Assembly: GCA_964478515.1 (NCBI GenBank) | Contig: CAYZIL010000022.1 | Location: forward strand, 1 to 40,648 | Direction of reading: 5' to 3' | Origin: HGM13233 sp964478515 | GTDB taxonomy: Bacteria; Bacillota; Clostridia; Oscillospirales; Ruminococcaceae | DNA: 40,648 nucleotides | Shown here: one piece after another, positions 15,935 to 24,624 of the stretch | How the letters are laid out: the number at the start of each line of letters is the position of its first letter | How positions within the stretch are numbered: the stretch's first letter is position 1 | Notes under the pieces: model-generated | What the model was told of the DNA's origin: nothing | Databases searched by the model: none | The model's input: only the letters and a program-made list of their open reading frames with translations | Translations under genes and position numbers: made by a program

Positions 15935-17308
15935 TCAGCGGTAAAATTTTGATTTTTCGCGCGGCAGATATTGACCGACGGTATCGGCCATCAGCACGCC
16001 GTACTGCGCCGCCAGTTCGCCGCGCAGGAAAACGGCCTTAGCCTGGCCTTGCAGTTTCTGTCCCTCGTAGGCGTTGTAGTCGACCTTAAGGTTCTGCCGC
16101 TCGGCGGCGAGCGTGCGCTCGCAGTAGCGGTCCCAGACGACGACGTCGGCGTCGCTGCCCACGGCAATGGCGCCCTTGCGCGGATAGAGACCGTAGAGCT
16201 TGGCGGCGTTTTCGCTCATCAGCCGCACGAATTGGTTTTCGGTTATAATTCCCTCCAGCAGCGCGCTGCTGTATATTAGTCCGGCGCGGTCCTCCACGCC
16301 GGGAATGCCGGTGGGTATTTTGGCAAAGTCGTTGACGCCGAATATTTTCTGGGTGCCGAAATTATAACCGGCGTGGCCGCTGTCCACGGTGTCGAGCTCG
16401 CTGTTGTTCACGGCGTCGTAAAGTGCTTTCTGGTCGCTGCTGCGCCGCAGCGGCGGCACGCAGACATATTTTGCCGCGGCAAAGCCGCCTTGCGAGTACA
16501 GAGAGTCATTGAGCAGGAAGTAGGGCGTGCAGCTCTGCGAGTAGATTTTCAATCCCTCGCGCCGCGCGCGGCGAATGACCCGCAGCGACTTTTCACAGCT
16601 GACGCGCAGCACGTTTACGGGTACGCCGCCGGCGAGCTGGGCGATGCTGATAAAGCGGTCTATCGACTCGGTCTCGCACCAGGACGGGCGGCTGAGCGGC
16701 CAATTGTCAACCGAAAGCTTGTGCGCGGCGCGCAAGTCGCTGCCGAGCAGTTTTACCAGTTCGCCGTTTTCACAGTGCGCGCTGACGAAAATGCCTAGAC
16801 GCGACGCCTCGCACAGCAAGCGGTAGAGTTGAGTGTCGCTCAGGCCGTCCTCGGCAAGCGACACGGTAAAAGAGCTGACGCCGCTTGCCAACAGCTCGGG
16901 CAATTCCAGCCGCGTCTGCTCGTTCCAATCGCTTATCTGCGCGTGAAAGGCGTAGTCGCAGCAGCTGTGCCCTTCGGCGCTGCGCCGCGAGGTTTCGAGC
17001 GCGGCGGCAAGCGCCTGCTCGCACTGCTGCACGGCGGTGGCGATAACGGTGGTGGTGCCGCCGGCCAGTGCGGCGCGCGAGCCGGAATAGAAATCGTCCG
17101 CCGGAGCCGGTGGCACGGCGGAGTAGAATTTAACATCGGCGTCTATGAAGCCGGGCATTACCAGACAGCCGGTAGCGTCGACAACATCGCAGCCGTCGGC
17201 CGCTATATCTGTGCCGACTGCCGCTATGTGCTCGCCGTCAAGCAGCACATCGGCAATGTGGGATTCCTGAGAACTGACCACCAGGCCGCCCTTAATCAAT
17301 GTTGACAT
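15935..17308 (-). CDS. Dihydropyrimidinase/hydantoinase-like protein lacking metal ligands
   Basis: 457 residues from the ATG at 17308 (AAGGAG eight bases upstream); a longer frame from 17377 starts in the leader. The overall plan is that of D-hydantoinase/dihydropyrimidinase: MPGFIDADVKF, LAGGTTTVI, GVSSFTVSLA, SAHCENGELV, NVLRVSCEKS, a C-terminal AIGSDADVVVWD-like block (here AVGSDADVVVWDR). But the binuclear metal site is gone: the HxH after MPGxID is DxK (near residue 56), the carbamylated Lys is Thr (about 143), the HxS His is Arg (about 233), and the Asp of the DHxPF block is Gly (about 308). Only the His of HCENG remains. I infer a non-hydrolase, perhaps regulatory or structural. First gene of the operon with cysK and cysE. 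Confidence 0.8.
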   Translation of the reverse strand: MSTLIKGGLVVSSQESHIADVLLDGEHIAAVGTDIAADGCDVVDATGCLVMPGFIDADVKFYSAVPPAPADDFYSGSRAALAGGTTTVIATAVQQCEQALAAALETSRRSAEGHSCCDYAFHAQISDWNEQTRLELPELLASGVSSFTVSLAEDGLSDTQLYRLLCEASRLGIFVSAHCENGELVKLLGSDLRAAHKLSVDNWPLSRPSWCETESIDRFISIAQLAGGVPVNVLRVSCEKSLRVIRRARREGLKIYSQSCTPYFLLNDSLYSQGGFAAAKYVCVPPLRRSSDQKALYDAVNNSELDTVDSGHAGYNFGTQKIFGVNDFAKIPTGIPGVEDRAGLIYSSALLEGIITENQFVRLMSENAAKLYGLYPRKGAIAVGSDADVVVWDRYCERTLAAERQNLKVDYNAYEGQKLQGQAKAVFLRGELAAQYGVLMADTVGQYLPREKSKFYR

Positions 17309-17390
17309 ATGCAGCACTCCTTGCAACAACAAATTGTAATATATCTTAACGACTAAACAATGTGTATACAGACGCACCGAATTATTATTT

Positions 17391-17418
17391 AGTATAACAT
17401 AAATACAATTATATTCAA
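17391..17418 (-). promoter_or_regulatory. Promoter of the hydantoinase-like/cysK/cysE operon
   Basis: On minus: TTGAAT (17418-17413), 16-base spacer, TATACT (17396-17391), giving a leader of roughly 75 bases before the ATG at 17308. Confidence 0.55.
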
Positions 17419-17439
17419 TGAGGATTTCCGTACCGGAAT

Positions 17440-17468
17440 TTGCATTCTGCGGCGCAAAGTGTTATATT
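17440..17468 (+). promoter_or_regulatory. Promoter of the GtrA-like gene
   Basis: TTGCAT (17440-17445), 17-base spacer, TATATT (17463-17468). Its position implies a transcription start near 17475, downstream of the first in-frame GTG. Confidence 0.5.
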
Positions 17469-17965
17469 TTGAAAAAAGTTTGAGAAGTGATGAATTGGAA
17501 GTGCCTGTGCTGCAGCGCCTGCTGCGAAAGTACCGCGATATTATTACCTACGGTATTTGCGGCGTATTTACAATGGGGCTCAACTGGCTTGTGTACGCGC
17601 TGCTGGCCGACTGCGCAGTGGCACTGTGGCTGTGCAACGCCGTGGCCTGGCTGCTGGAAACGCTGGCGGCGTATTTTACCAACAAACAGATAGTATTTCG
17701 CGACCGCGACTGGAGCGCGAACGTCGCGCTGGTGCAATTAGTTGCTTTTTTTGTCAGCCGGGGACTGGCCGGAGTGGAGGAGACAGTGTTGCAGCCGCTG
17801 CTGGCGGAAATAGGTTTTCTCGGCAGCACGCTTTGCGGGGTAAAGGCTTTCGGCGCCAAGGTGATTGTCACGGTAGTGGCGGTCGTAATAAATTTCACGC
17901 TCGGCAAATGCGTTATTTTCCGCAGTGACCGCAGCCGGAAGGCGCAGGACATAGCGGGCTCGTGA
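17459..17965 (+). CDS. GtrA-like membrane protein
   Basis: Up to 168 residues. Four hydrophobic segments follow the GtrA pattern: YGICGVFTMGLNWLVYALL, LWLCNAVAWLLETLAAYFTN, VALVQLVAFFVSRGLAG and VIVTVVAVVINFTLGKCVIF, with the family's N-K-x-x-x-F and typical C-terminal NF/KxxxF motifs. GtrA proteins are thought to help move lipid-linked sugars across the membrane or accompany glycosyltransferases. The coordinates give the longest frame; a promoter overlaps the first GTG, so the start is more likely one of the TTG/GTG codons at 17480-17507. Divergent from the cysteine operon. No glycosyltransferase is nearby. Confidence 0.75.
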   Translation: MLYFEKSLRSDELEVPVLQRLLRKYRDIITYGICGVFTMGLNWLVYALLADCAVALWLCNAVAWLLETLAAYFTNKQIVFRDRDWSANVALVQLVAFFVSRGLAGVEETVLQPLLAEIGFLGSTLCGVKAFGAKVIVTVVAVVINFTLGKCVIFRSDRSRKAQDIAGS

Positions 17966-17987
17966 GGCCCGCGCGGCAATAATAAAA

Positions 17988-18023
17988 CTAACAGCCCGCA
18001 GTCATTTGACTGCGGGCTGTTAG
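17988..18023. terminator. Hairpin downstream of the GtrA-like gene
   Basis: CTAACAGCCCGCAGTCA (17988-18004) is perfectly complementary to 18007-18023. No strong T run follows (TTAATG), so termination may be inefficient. Confidence 0.6.
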
Positions 18024-18102
18024 TTAATGTGTATGTATCGAACCTATAAGTAAACAATATATTAAATATGGGCCGGTGGGGCGAAATATTAAAAAAATCC
18101 TA

Positions 18103-18131
18103 TTGACAAAAGCCAAAATGAGAAGTATTAT
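18103..18131 (+). promoter_or_regulatory. Sigma-A promoter of the hrcA operon
   Basis: Consensus -35 TTGACA (18103-18108), 17-base spacer, TATTAT (18126-18131). CIRCE begins nine bases after the -10. Confidence 0.85.
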
Positions 18132-18139
18132 ATACACAG

Positions 18140-18166
18140 TTAGCACTCTAACGGCGCGAGTGCTAA
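18140..18166. promoter_or_regulatory. CIRCE operator (HrcA binding site)
   Basis: TTAGCACTC (18140-18148), nine bases, GAGTGCTAA (18158-18166): a perfect match to the CIRCE inverted repeat. HrcA binds it and represses the operon unless heat stress titrates GroEL. It is the only copy in the window. Confidence 0.97.
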
Positions 18167-18185
18167 AACGAAGGGGGCGAGGAAG

Positions 18186-19196
18186 TTGGACATCAGCGAG
18201 CGCAAGCGCGTTGTGCTTGCCGCAGTAATTTCACTGCACACCCGCTTAGGCGAGCCGGTAGGCTCAAAAAACCTGATGTCGTTTATTGACGCCTTCTCGG
18301 TCTCTTCGGCAACGCTGCGCAACGAAATGGCGCAGCTGACCGACATGGGTCTGCTTGAACAGCCCCACACCTCCGCCGGCCGCGTGCCGACGGTTGAGGG
18401 CTATCGCTATTTTATTGACAACTTAATGCCGGCGCGCAAACTCAGCGAGGCCGAAAGAGACTCCATCAACAAACAGATAAGCGAGATGGACACCGACCCC
18501 GACAAAGCGGCGCAGGAAGCCGCGCGGGCGCTGTCAAAAATGACGGGGCTTGTAAGTATTGCCACTACGCCGAAAGGGCGCGACATGCATATAGTTCATT
18601 ACGAACTGGTGCGTGTGGGGCGCTACAGCATTGCGGTGCTGGCCGTTACCAGCGCCGGCGGCGTGCGCAGCCGTGTTTGCCGCACTGCGGCAGAAATGAG
18701 CAACAGCGAGCTTGAGAACACAGAAAACTCACTCAACCGCAAGCTGGTGTTCGTGTCGGACGGCGTGATGAGCCGTGAGAGCGCGGTGGAGCTTGCGCAG
18801 GAGCTGGGCGGCGCAGCTACGCCGATAGTCGACGCCGCGGTGGAAATTCTAAAAGGTCTGACGGAGGTTTCCGTGTACACAGTCGGGCAGCAGTATTTGC
18901 TCAGTTATCCCGAACTCGACAGCTGCATGAAAGATATTTTGGAGCTGTTTTCCCGCACAGACGAAATGCGCGCGCGCTTTGAGCAGACATCCGAGCCGGT
19001 AGCGGTTTTTGTCGGTGACGAGCTCGGCGGCGGATTGTCCGAGATGAGCCTTGTTGTAGCGCACTACCGCGCCAGCGGCGGACTGCGCGGCGGACTCGGC
19101 GTGGCCGGACCGGTGCGCATGGATTACCAGTTCGTCGTGCCGCGTCTGTCCTATTTCTGCAAGAAGATAAGCGAGACGCTGACTGCGGCAAGATGA
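18186..19196 (+). CDS. hrcA: Heat-inducible transcription repressor HrcA
   Basis: 336 residues, the usual length. The N-terminal winged helix has VGSKNLM and SSATLRNEMAQLTDMGLLEQ, followed by PHTSAGRVPTVEGYRYFID, which are strongly diagnostic of HrcA. The C-terminal GAF-like dimerisation domain ends in GPVRMDYQFVVPRLSYF. It binds the CIRCE element just upstream and so represses its own operon. A TTG start is used, with GGGGGCGAGG upstream and the CIRCE element 20 bases before it. grpE follows after 32 bases. Confidence 0.96.
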   Translation: MDISERKRVVLAAVISLHTRLGEPVGSKNLMSFIDAFSVSSATLRNEMAQLTDMGLLEQPHTSAGRVPTVEGYRYFIDNLMPARKLSEAERDSINKQISEMDTDPDKAAQEAARALSKMTGLVSIATTPKGRDMHIVHYELVRVGRYSIAVLAVTSAGGVRSRVCRTAAEMSNSELENTENSLNRKLVFVSDGVMSRESAVELAQELGGAATPIVDAAVEILKGLTEVSVYTVGQQYLLSYPELDSCMKDILELFSRTDEMRARFEQTSEPVAVFVGDELGGGLSEMSLVVAHYRASGGLRGGLGVAGPVRMDYQFVVPRLSYFCKKISETLTAAR

Positions 19197-19228
19197 GCAT
19201 AAGAATAACCGAAAACGGAGTGATATAA

Positions 19229-19828
19229 ATGCACAACGAACAGGAAAAGAAAAATACCGGCGGCGGAACCGCAGCCGAAACCGCGGCCGAGAAGAGGACG
19301 CGCCGCCACAACGCAAAGGAACAGGAAATAAACGCAGCGACCGCAGACAGCGCGCCGCAAGCGGCACAGGATACGACAGACGACAGCGAGAAAAAAATAG
19401 CGCAGCTGCAAAGTCAGTTGGAGGAAAAGCAAAACCTGCTGCTGCGCACAGCTGCCGAATACGACAATTACCGCAAGCGCACCGACAAGGAAAAGAACTC
19501 GTCTGTAGAGTACGGCATGACAGCGGTGATAGAAAAAATGTTGCCGGTGCTCGACAATCTGGAGCGCGCCGCCGACGCCGAATGCGCCGACGCCGAATAC
19601 AAAAAGGGCGTCGAAATGACACTGAAAAATTTCCGCGACACGCTTGAGTCGCTTGGCTGCAGCGAAATACCGGCATTGGGTGAGGCGTTTGACCCCAATG
19701 TGCATTCCGCAGTGGCTCAGATTGAGGGAGAGGGCGCCGCGAGCGGCACCGTTACCGCCGTAATGCAAAAGGGCTACCGGCTGCACGAGCGGGTCGTCCG
19801 ACACGCTATGGTCGCCGTCGCGCCGTAA
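19229..19828 (+). CDS. grpE: Nucleotide exchange factor GrpE
   Basis: 199 residues. A variable, charged N-terminal tail (to about residue 55, rich in Ala, Glu, Thr) precedes the long coiled-coil helix (SEKKIAQLQSQLEEKQNLLL, then AEYDNYRKRTDKEK). The C-terminal beta domain has EIPALGEAFDPNVHSAV and VMQKGYRLHERVVRHAMV, the GrpE signature. It dimerises and releases ADP from DnaK. GGAG precedes the ATG. Second gene of the hrcA operon. Confidence 0.95.
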   Translation: MHNEQEKKNTGGGTAAETAAEKRTRRHNAKEQEINAATADSAPQAAQDTTDDSEKKIAQLQSQLEEKQNLLLRTAAEYDNYRKRTDKEKNSSVEYGMTAVIEKMLPVLDNLERAADAECADAEYKKGVEMTLKNFRDTLESLGCSEIPALGEAFDPNVHSAVAQIEGEGAASGTVTAVMQKGYRLHERVVRHAMVAVAP

Positions 19829-19894
19829 GGCGCGCGGTTCCATATAAATTTTATTGATAATCCAGTATTCAGATAAGTAAGGGAGAAATGCTAT

Positions 19895-21721
19895 ATGTCT
19901 AAAATAATCGGTATTGACCTTGGTACTACAAACTCGTGCGTAGCCGTTATGGAAGGCGGCGAGGCAGTCGTTATCCCCAACGCAGAGGGCAACCGCACCA
20001 CACCGTCCGTCGTCGCCTTTTCCAAGACCGGCGAGCGCATGGTCGGCCAGGTCGCAAAGCGTCAGGCAATAACTAACCCGGAGCGCACTATCAGTTCCAT
20101 TAAGCGCGATATGGGTTCCGAGCGCAAAATAGATATTGACGCTAAAAAGTACACCCCGCAGGAGATTTCGGCAATGATCCTGCAAAAGCTCAAATCCGAC
20201 GCCGAGGCCTATCTGGGCGAAAAGGTCGGCGAGGCCGTTATAACCGTGCCTGCCTATTTTAACGACGCCCAGCGCCAGGCGACTAAGGACGCCGGCACTA
20301 TTGCCGGACTTGACGTCAAGCGCATAATCAACGAGCCGACCGCCGCGGCGCTTGCTTACGGTATAGACAAAGAGCAGGGCCAAAAGGTAATGGTCTACGA
20401 CCTGGGCGGCGGCACGTTCGATGTTTCCATTATTGAAATGGGCGACGGCGTGCAGGAAGTGCTCGCCACCGCCGGCAACAACCGCCTGGGCGGCGACGAC
20501 TTTGACCAGAAGGTGATAGACTACCTTGCCGACACCTTCCAAAAAGAAAACGGCGTCGACCTGCGCAGCGACAAGATGGCGCTGCAGCGCCTTAAAGAGG
20601 CGGCCGAAAAAGCCAAGATAGAGCTTTCCGGCGTCACCTCCACACAAATAAACCTGCCCTTTATTACGGCGGACGCCAACGGACCGAAGCATCTTGATAT
20701 GACGCTTACCCGCGCAAAATTCGACGATCTTACCGCCGACCTTGTCGAGAAGACAATGGGACCGACGCGCCAGGCGCTTGCCGACGCCAAGCTCAAACCG
20801 GCCGACATAGACAAGGTGCTGCTCGTAGGCGGCTCCAGCCGCATCCCGGCAGTTCAGGAAGCCGTCAAGGGCTTTATGGGCAAAGAGGGCTTTAAGGGCA
20901 TTAACCCTGACGAGTGCGTGGCAGTCGGCGCGGCCATTCAGGCCGGCGTTCTCGGCGGCGACGTCAAGGGCCTGCTGTTGCTCGACGTCACCCCGCTGTC
21001 GCTGGGCATTGAGACCGAGGGTGGCATCAACACCCACATAATTGAGCGCAACACCACTATCCCGACCAAAAAGAGCCAGGTGTTCTCAACCGCTGCCGAC
21101 TCGCAGACCTCTGTCGAGGTTCACGTGCTGCAAGGCGAGCGCGACTTCGCCCGCGACAACAAGACGCTGGGTATGTTCCGTCTTGACGGTATTCCGCCCG
21201 CACCGCGCGGCGTGCCGCAAATAGAAGTGACGTTCGACATTGACGCCAACGGCATCGTTCACGTTTCGGCCAAAGATCTGGGCACCGGCAAGGAACAGAC
21301 TATTACCATCACCGCGTCCAGCAATATGTCGAAAGACGACATTGAAAAGGCGGTCAAAGAGGCCGAGCAGTTTGCCGACAGCGACAAGAAGGCGCGCGAG
21401 GACATCGAAAACAAAAACGCCGCCGACAGCATTGCCTACCAGGCCGAGAAGACCGTAAAGGATCTCGGCGACAAAATACCGGAGGCCGACCGCAACGAAT
21501 TGACCGACAAAATCGGCGCGCTGCGCAGCGCCATAGCCGGCGGCAGCGCCGAGGATATTAAGACCAAGCGCGAGCAGTTGGAGACCAAACTGTATGAAGT
21601 GACCCAAAAGGTCTATTCGCAGCAGGCGCCCAACACTGCCGCACCCGAAAGCGGCGAGACTCAGCCGCCCAAGGACGACGGACCCATAGACGCCGAGTAC
21701 ACCGAAGTGGACGACAACTAA
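19895..21721 (+). CDS. dnaK: Chaperone DnaK (Hsp70)
   Basis: 608 residues, typical for Gram-positive DnaK. The ATPase domain (about 1-360) has IGIDLGTTNSCVAVMEGG, VYDLGGGTFDVS and VLLVGGSSRIPAV. The substrate-binding domain (about 365-490) has LLDVTPLSLGIETEGG. A helical lid and a disordered acidic C terminus (DDGPIDAEYTEVDDN) end the protein. It folds and protects proteins with GrpE and DnaJ. GGGAG precedes the ATG. C-ending codons dominate, as expected of a highly expressed gene. Confidence 0.98.
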   Translation: MSKIIGIDLGTTNSCVAVMEGGEAVVIPNAEGNRTTPSVVAFSKTGERMVGQVAKRQAITNPERTISSIKRDMGSERKIDIDAKKYTPQEISAMILQKLKSDAEAYLGEKVGEAVITVPAYFNDAQRQATKDAGTIAGLDVKRIINEPTAAALAYGIDKEQGQKVMVYDLGGGTFDVSIIEMGDGVQEVLATAGNNRLGGDDFDQKVIDYLADTFQKENGVDLRSDKMALQRLKEAAEKAKIELSGVTSTQINLPFITADANGPKHLDMTLTRAKFDDLTADLVEKTMGPTRQALADAKLKPADIDKVLLVGGSSRIPAVQEAVKGFMGKEGFKGINPDECVAVGAAIQAGVLGGDVKGLLLLDVTPLSLGIETEGGINTHIIERNTTIPTKKSQVFSTAADSQTSVEVHVLQGERDFARDNKTLGMFRLDGIPPAPRGVPQIEVTFDIDANGIVHVSAKDLGTGKEQTITITASSNMSKDDIEKAVKEAEQFADSDKKAREDIENKNAADSIAYQAEKTVKDLGDKIPEADRNELTDKIGALRSAIAGGSAEDIKTKREQLETKLYEVTQKVYSQQAPNTAAPESGETQPPKDDGPIDAEYTEVDDN

Positions 21722-21753
21722 AGTGCCGCGCACGGCATAAAAACAGGATCACC

Positions 21754-21787
21754 GCGTTTTCCCCTGCCGAACAGCAGGGGAAAACGC
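21754..21787 (+). other. Hairpin between dnaK and dnaJ
   Basis: GCGTTTTCCCCTGC (21754-21767) pairs perfectly with 21774-21787 around a six-base loop, with no T tract. It probably sets relative expression by partial termination or by protecting the dnaK mRNA. Confidence 0.6.
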
Positions 21788-21854
21788 TGATTAACCGGCA
21801 AATGCGGCGCTTAGGCCGCCCGGCCGATCCCTTTATAAGGCAAGGTGAGGCAAT

Positions 21855-23021
21855 TTGGCTGATAAAGACTATTACGAAGTGCTCGGCGTCGACAGAAACG
21901 CCACCCAGGAAGAAATCAAAAGCGAATTTCGCAAAAAGGCGAAAAAGTACCATCCCGATCTCAACCCCGACGACAAGGCGGCCGAGGCAAAATTTAAAGA
22001 AATTAACGAGGCTTACGAGGTCTTGTCCGACAAGGACAAGCGCGCCAAGTACGACCAGTTCGGCCGTGCCGGCGTCGACCCGTCCTATGGCGCCGGCTTC
22101 AACGGCGCCGGCGGCGGCTTTGACATGGACCTCGGCGACATATTCAACAGCTTCTTCGGCGGCTTTGGCGACATGGGCGGGCGCACGGCTTCCGGCCGGC
22201 GTTCGTCTTCCCGAGCTAATGCGCCGCGGCGCGGCGGCGACGTCCACGCCGGTGTGGCACTGTCCTTTATGGAGGCGGCGCACGGCTGTACAAAGAGCAT
22301 AAACGTCAGCGTGCTTGAGCATTGCAGCGAGTGCGGCGGCAGCGGCGCGGCGGCTGGTACCAGCGCTGCTACCTGTACGGAGTGCGGCGGCAGCGGTTTT
22401 GTGCGCGTGGCGCAACGCACGCCGTTCGGCGTTATTCAAAACACCGTTCCGTGTTCGCACTGCAACGGTAAGGGCAAAATAATAGAGCATCCCTGCCGCA
22501 AGTGCAGCGGTAACGGCAAAGTGCGCGTCAAGCGCAAAATGGAAATCAACATCCCCGCCGGTATCGACGACGACCAGACGCTGGCAGTGCGCGGCCGCGG
22601 TGACGAGGGTGAAAACGGCGGCGCCAAGGGCGACGTAATTGTGGTGGTAACGGTGCGTCCCGACCCGCTGCTCGAAAGACAAAAATACGACGTATACGCC
22701 AAAGTTCCGATTTCATATGCGCAAGCGGCGCTCGGTTGTGATATAATAGTACCTACAGTCGACGGCAAGATAAAATTTTCCGTGCCGGACGGCACCCAGT
22801 CGGGCACAACGTTCCGGCTAAAAGACAAGGGCATTTTGGCGCTCAACGGCCGCAGCCGCGGGGACCAATATGTGACAGTCAATGTCGAGGTGCCCAAAAA
22901 ACTCAGCCGCGAGCAAAAGGATACGCTGCGCCGGTTTGAGGAGACTTTGTCCGTCGACAAAAACTTTAGCGAGCGCAAAAGCTTTTCCGAGCGCATTAAG
23001 CGCGCTTTCGGTGCTGATTGA
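21855..23021 (+). CDS. dnaJ: Chaperone DnaJ (Hsp40)
   Basis: 388 residues. The J domain carries HPD within KKYHPDLNPDD. A Gly/Phe-rich linker follows (FNGAGGGFDMDLGDIFNSFF). Four zinc-finger repeats of the CxxCxGxG type are present (CSECGGSG, CTECGGSG, CSHCNGKG, CRKCSGNG), then the two-part substrate domain and C-terminal dimerisation segment. It delivers unfolded proteins to DnaK and stimulates its ATPase. TTG start, with AGGTGAGG a few bases upstream. Last gene of the hrcA operon. Confidence 0.97.
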   Translation: MADKDYYEVLGVDRNATQEEIKSEFRKKAKKYHPDLNPDDKAAEAKFKEINEAYEVLSDKDKRAKYDQFGRAGVDPSYGAGFNGAGGGFDMDLGDIFNSFFGGFGDMGGRTASGRRSSSRANAPRRGGDVHAGVALSFMEAAHGCTKSINVSVLEHCSECGGSGAAAGTSAATCTECGGSGFVRVAQRTPFGVIQNTVPCSHCNGKGKIIEHPCRKCSGNGKVRVKRKMEINIPAGIDDDQTLAVRGRGDEGENGGAKGDVIVVVTVRPDPLLERQKYDVYAKVPISYAQAALGCDIIVPTVDGKIKFSVPDGTQSGTTFRLKDKGILALNGRSRGDQYVTVNVEVPKKLSREQKDTLRRFEETLSVDKNFSERKSFSERIKRAFGAD

Positions 23022-23219
23022 CGCGCTGCTGTGGACTCGGGAGAAGTATGACGATACCCGTAAAAAACAAATCCTGAATTATTCGCCACTTTCGGCGGCG
23101 CCGCGTGTTACAGCGGGACGCCCGCCGGAAGCAGGCGATTTTTTATTGTCTTCTGCGGCCGGCTGTCGGCTGCGGATATATATTTTTTGACAGACAACGA
23201 TATGCGAGGGAAAGTGTAA

Positions 23220-24623
23220 ATGGCAAAAAAGAAAAAGTCGCTGCGGTTTTTACTGGTGCTTGCCGTAGCGAAAACAGTCGCCGCCGTGGTGTCGGCGCTG
23301 CGCCCGCACGGCGGCACGGCTTTTGCCGGCGAGGTGGCGCTGCACCTGTGGCGCGATTTCCCCGGCTGCTTCGGCGACATCGACCCCCAAAAAGTTATAG
23401 TTGTAACCGGCAGCAACGGCAAGTCGACTACCTCGGCGCTGCTGCACCACATTTTGCTCAGCAATGGCTTCAAGGTCGGTTACAGCAAAAAGGGAACCAA
23501 CATGCTGCCGGGCATAACCACAATTTTCATTCAGAACGTCAATTTTCGCGGCGAGCCGAAGGTGGATTATTTCGTAGTGGAAGCGGACGAGCGCTCAATG
23601 CCGCTGATAACGAAATATCTCAACCCCGGTTACGTGCTGATAAACAACCTGATGCAGGACCAGGTACACCGCAACGGCTACCCGGACTACGTCTTGCAGC
23701 TTATTCGCAGCGCGCTGCGCCCGGGCATGACGCTGTTGCTGTGTGCGCACGAGCCGCGCTCAAAATCGTTTGAGGATATTGAAGGCTGCGAGTGCCGCTA
23801 TTTCAGCGCCGACGGCGACGGCTTTTTCAAAAAGCGCACGAGCCGCTTTGACGTAACTATGGCCTGCCCGCAGTGCGGCGGCAAAATTGAGTTTGAATAC
23901 GAAAACCTTGCCAACTGCGGCCCGTTCGTCTGCCACGACTGCGGCTTTTCGTCGCAGTGCGCGCCGCTGACGGCAATAAGCGACGTTGACTTTCACAACG
24001 CGACGTTCAAAATAGCGGGCGACGAGTGCCGTATGCCCTATATTGCGCCGGTGATGGTCTACAACTACGCGGCGGCGGCCTGCGCCGCCAACACCGCGGC
24101 CGGCGTCTCCTACGCTGACATTGCGGCGAGCTACGCGAGCTTTGTCAACATGGAAGGGCGCATGGACGACTACGAGTACCGCGGCAAGAAAATACACTAT
24201 CTGAAAATGAAGCAGGAAAACCCGGAGACGCTGCAGGGGTCCATTGACGTCGTGACCCAGCACAGCGGCAAAAAGCTTTTCGCCATTGGGCTTTGCACGC
24301 TCGACGAGCGCCGCCCACAGTGGGTGCCGCACTACACCAACACATATTACGCGTTTGATTGCGATTTTTGCGACCTGCTGGCAACGGACGTAGAGCACAT
24401 AATAGCTTTTTCCGAATACGTCTGCTACGACATCGCCAACCGGCTAATCTACGACGGCGCCGACTCTGAAAAAATGGAAATTATCAATTCCGACGCGCCC
24501 CAGCAGCTGCTGGACGCCATTGAGAAAAGCGACTGCGACGAGGTATTTTTAATTACGCTGATGGGCGGTATGGAGAAAATTAAAAAGGTGCTGATTCAAA
24601 ACGGCGGAAAGGCGGTGAGATGA
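23220..24623 (+). CDS. MurT-like Mur ligase (divergent lipid II amidation subunit homologue)
   Basis: 467 residues. One N-terminal hydrophobic stretch (about residues 8-25) is followed by a Mur-ligase ATPase with P-loop VTGSNGKSTTS (about residue 62), GTNMLPGITT and VEADERSMP. A Cys4 zinc ribbon (CPQCGG at about 216 and CHDCG at about 238) and a C-terminal domain complete the MurT plan. In MurT/GatD, ammonia from GatD amidates the D-Glu of lipid II. Divergences from S. aureus MurT as I recall it: TNFFRDQ is NNLMQDQ, and the NDNAADGRD block before the last domain is not recognisable (LCTLDERRPQW instead). With the altered partner downstream, this may not be the canonical amidating enzyme. GAGGG precedes the ATG; the stop is one base before the GatD-like start. 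Confidence 0.78.
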   Translation: MAKKKKSLRFLLVLAVAKTVAAVVSALRPHGGTAFAGEVALHLWRDFPGCFGDIDPQKVIVVTGSNGKSTTSALLHHILLSNGFKVGYSKKGTNMLPGITTIFIQNVNFRGEPKVDYFVVEADERSMPLITKYLNPGYVLINNLMQDQVHRNGYPDYVLQLIRSALRPGMTLLLCAHEPRSKSFEDIEGCECRYFSADGDGFFKKRTSRFDVTMACPQCGGKIEFEYENLANCGPFVCHDCGFSSQCAPLTAISDVDFHNATFKIAGDECRMPYIAPVMVYNYAAAACAANTAAGVSYADIAASYASFVNMEGRMDDYEYRGKKIHYLKMKQENPETLQGSIDVVTQHSGKKLFAIGLCTLDERRPQWVPHYTNTYYAFDCDFCDLLATDVEHIIAFSEYVCYDIANRLIYDGADSEKMEIINSDAPQQLLDAIEKSDCDEVFLITLMGGMEKIKKVLIQNGGKAVR

Positions 24624-24624
24624 A

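Noticed and set aside
19151..21037. 628-codon minus-strand frame opposite grpE and dnaK
   Set aside because: Long antisense frames opposite dnaK are a well-known artefact of its codon usage; no independent coding signs.
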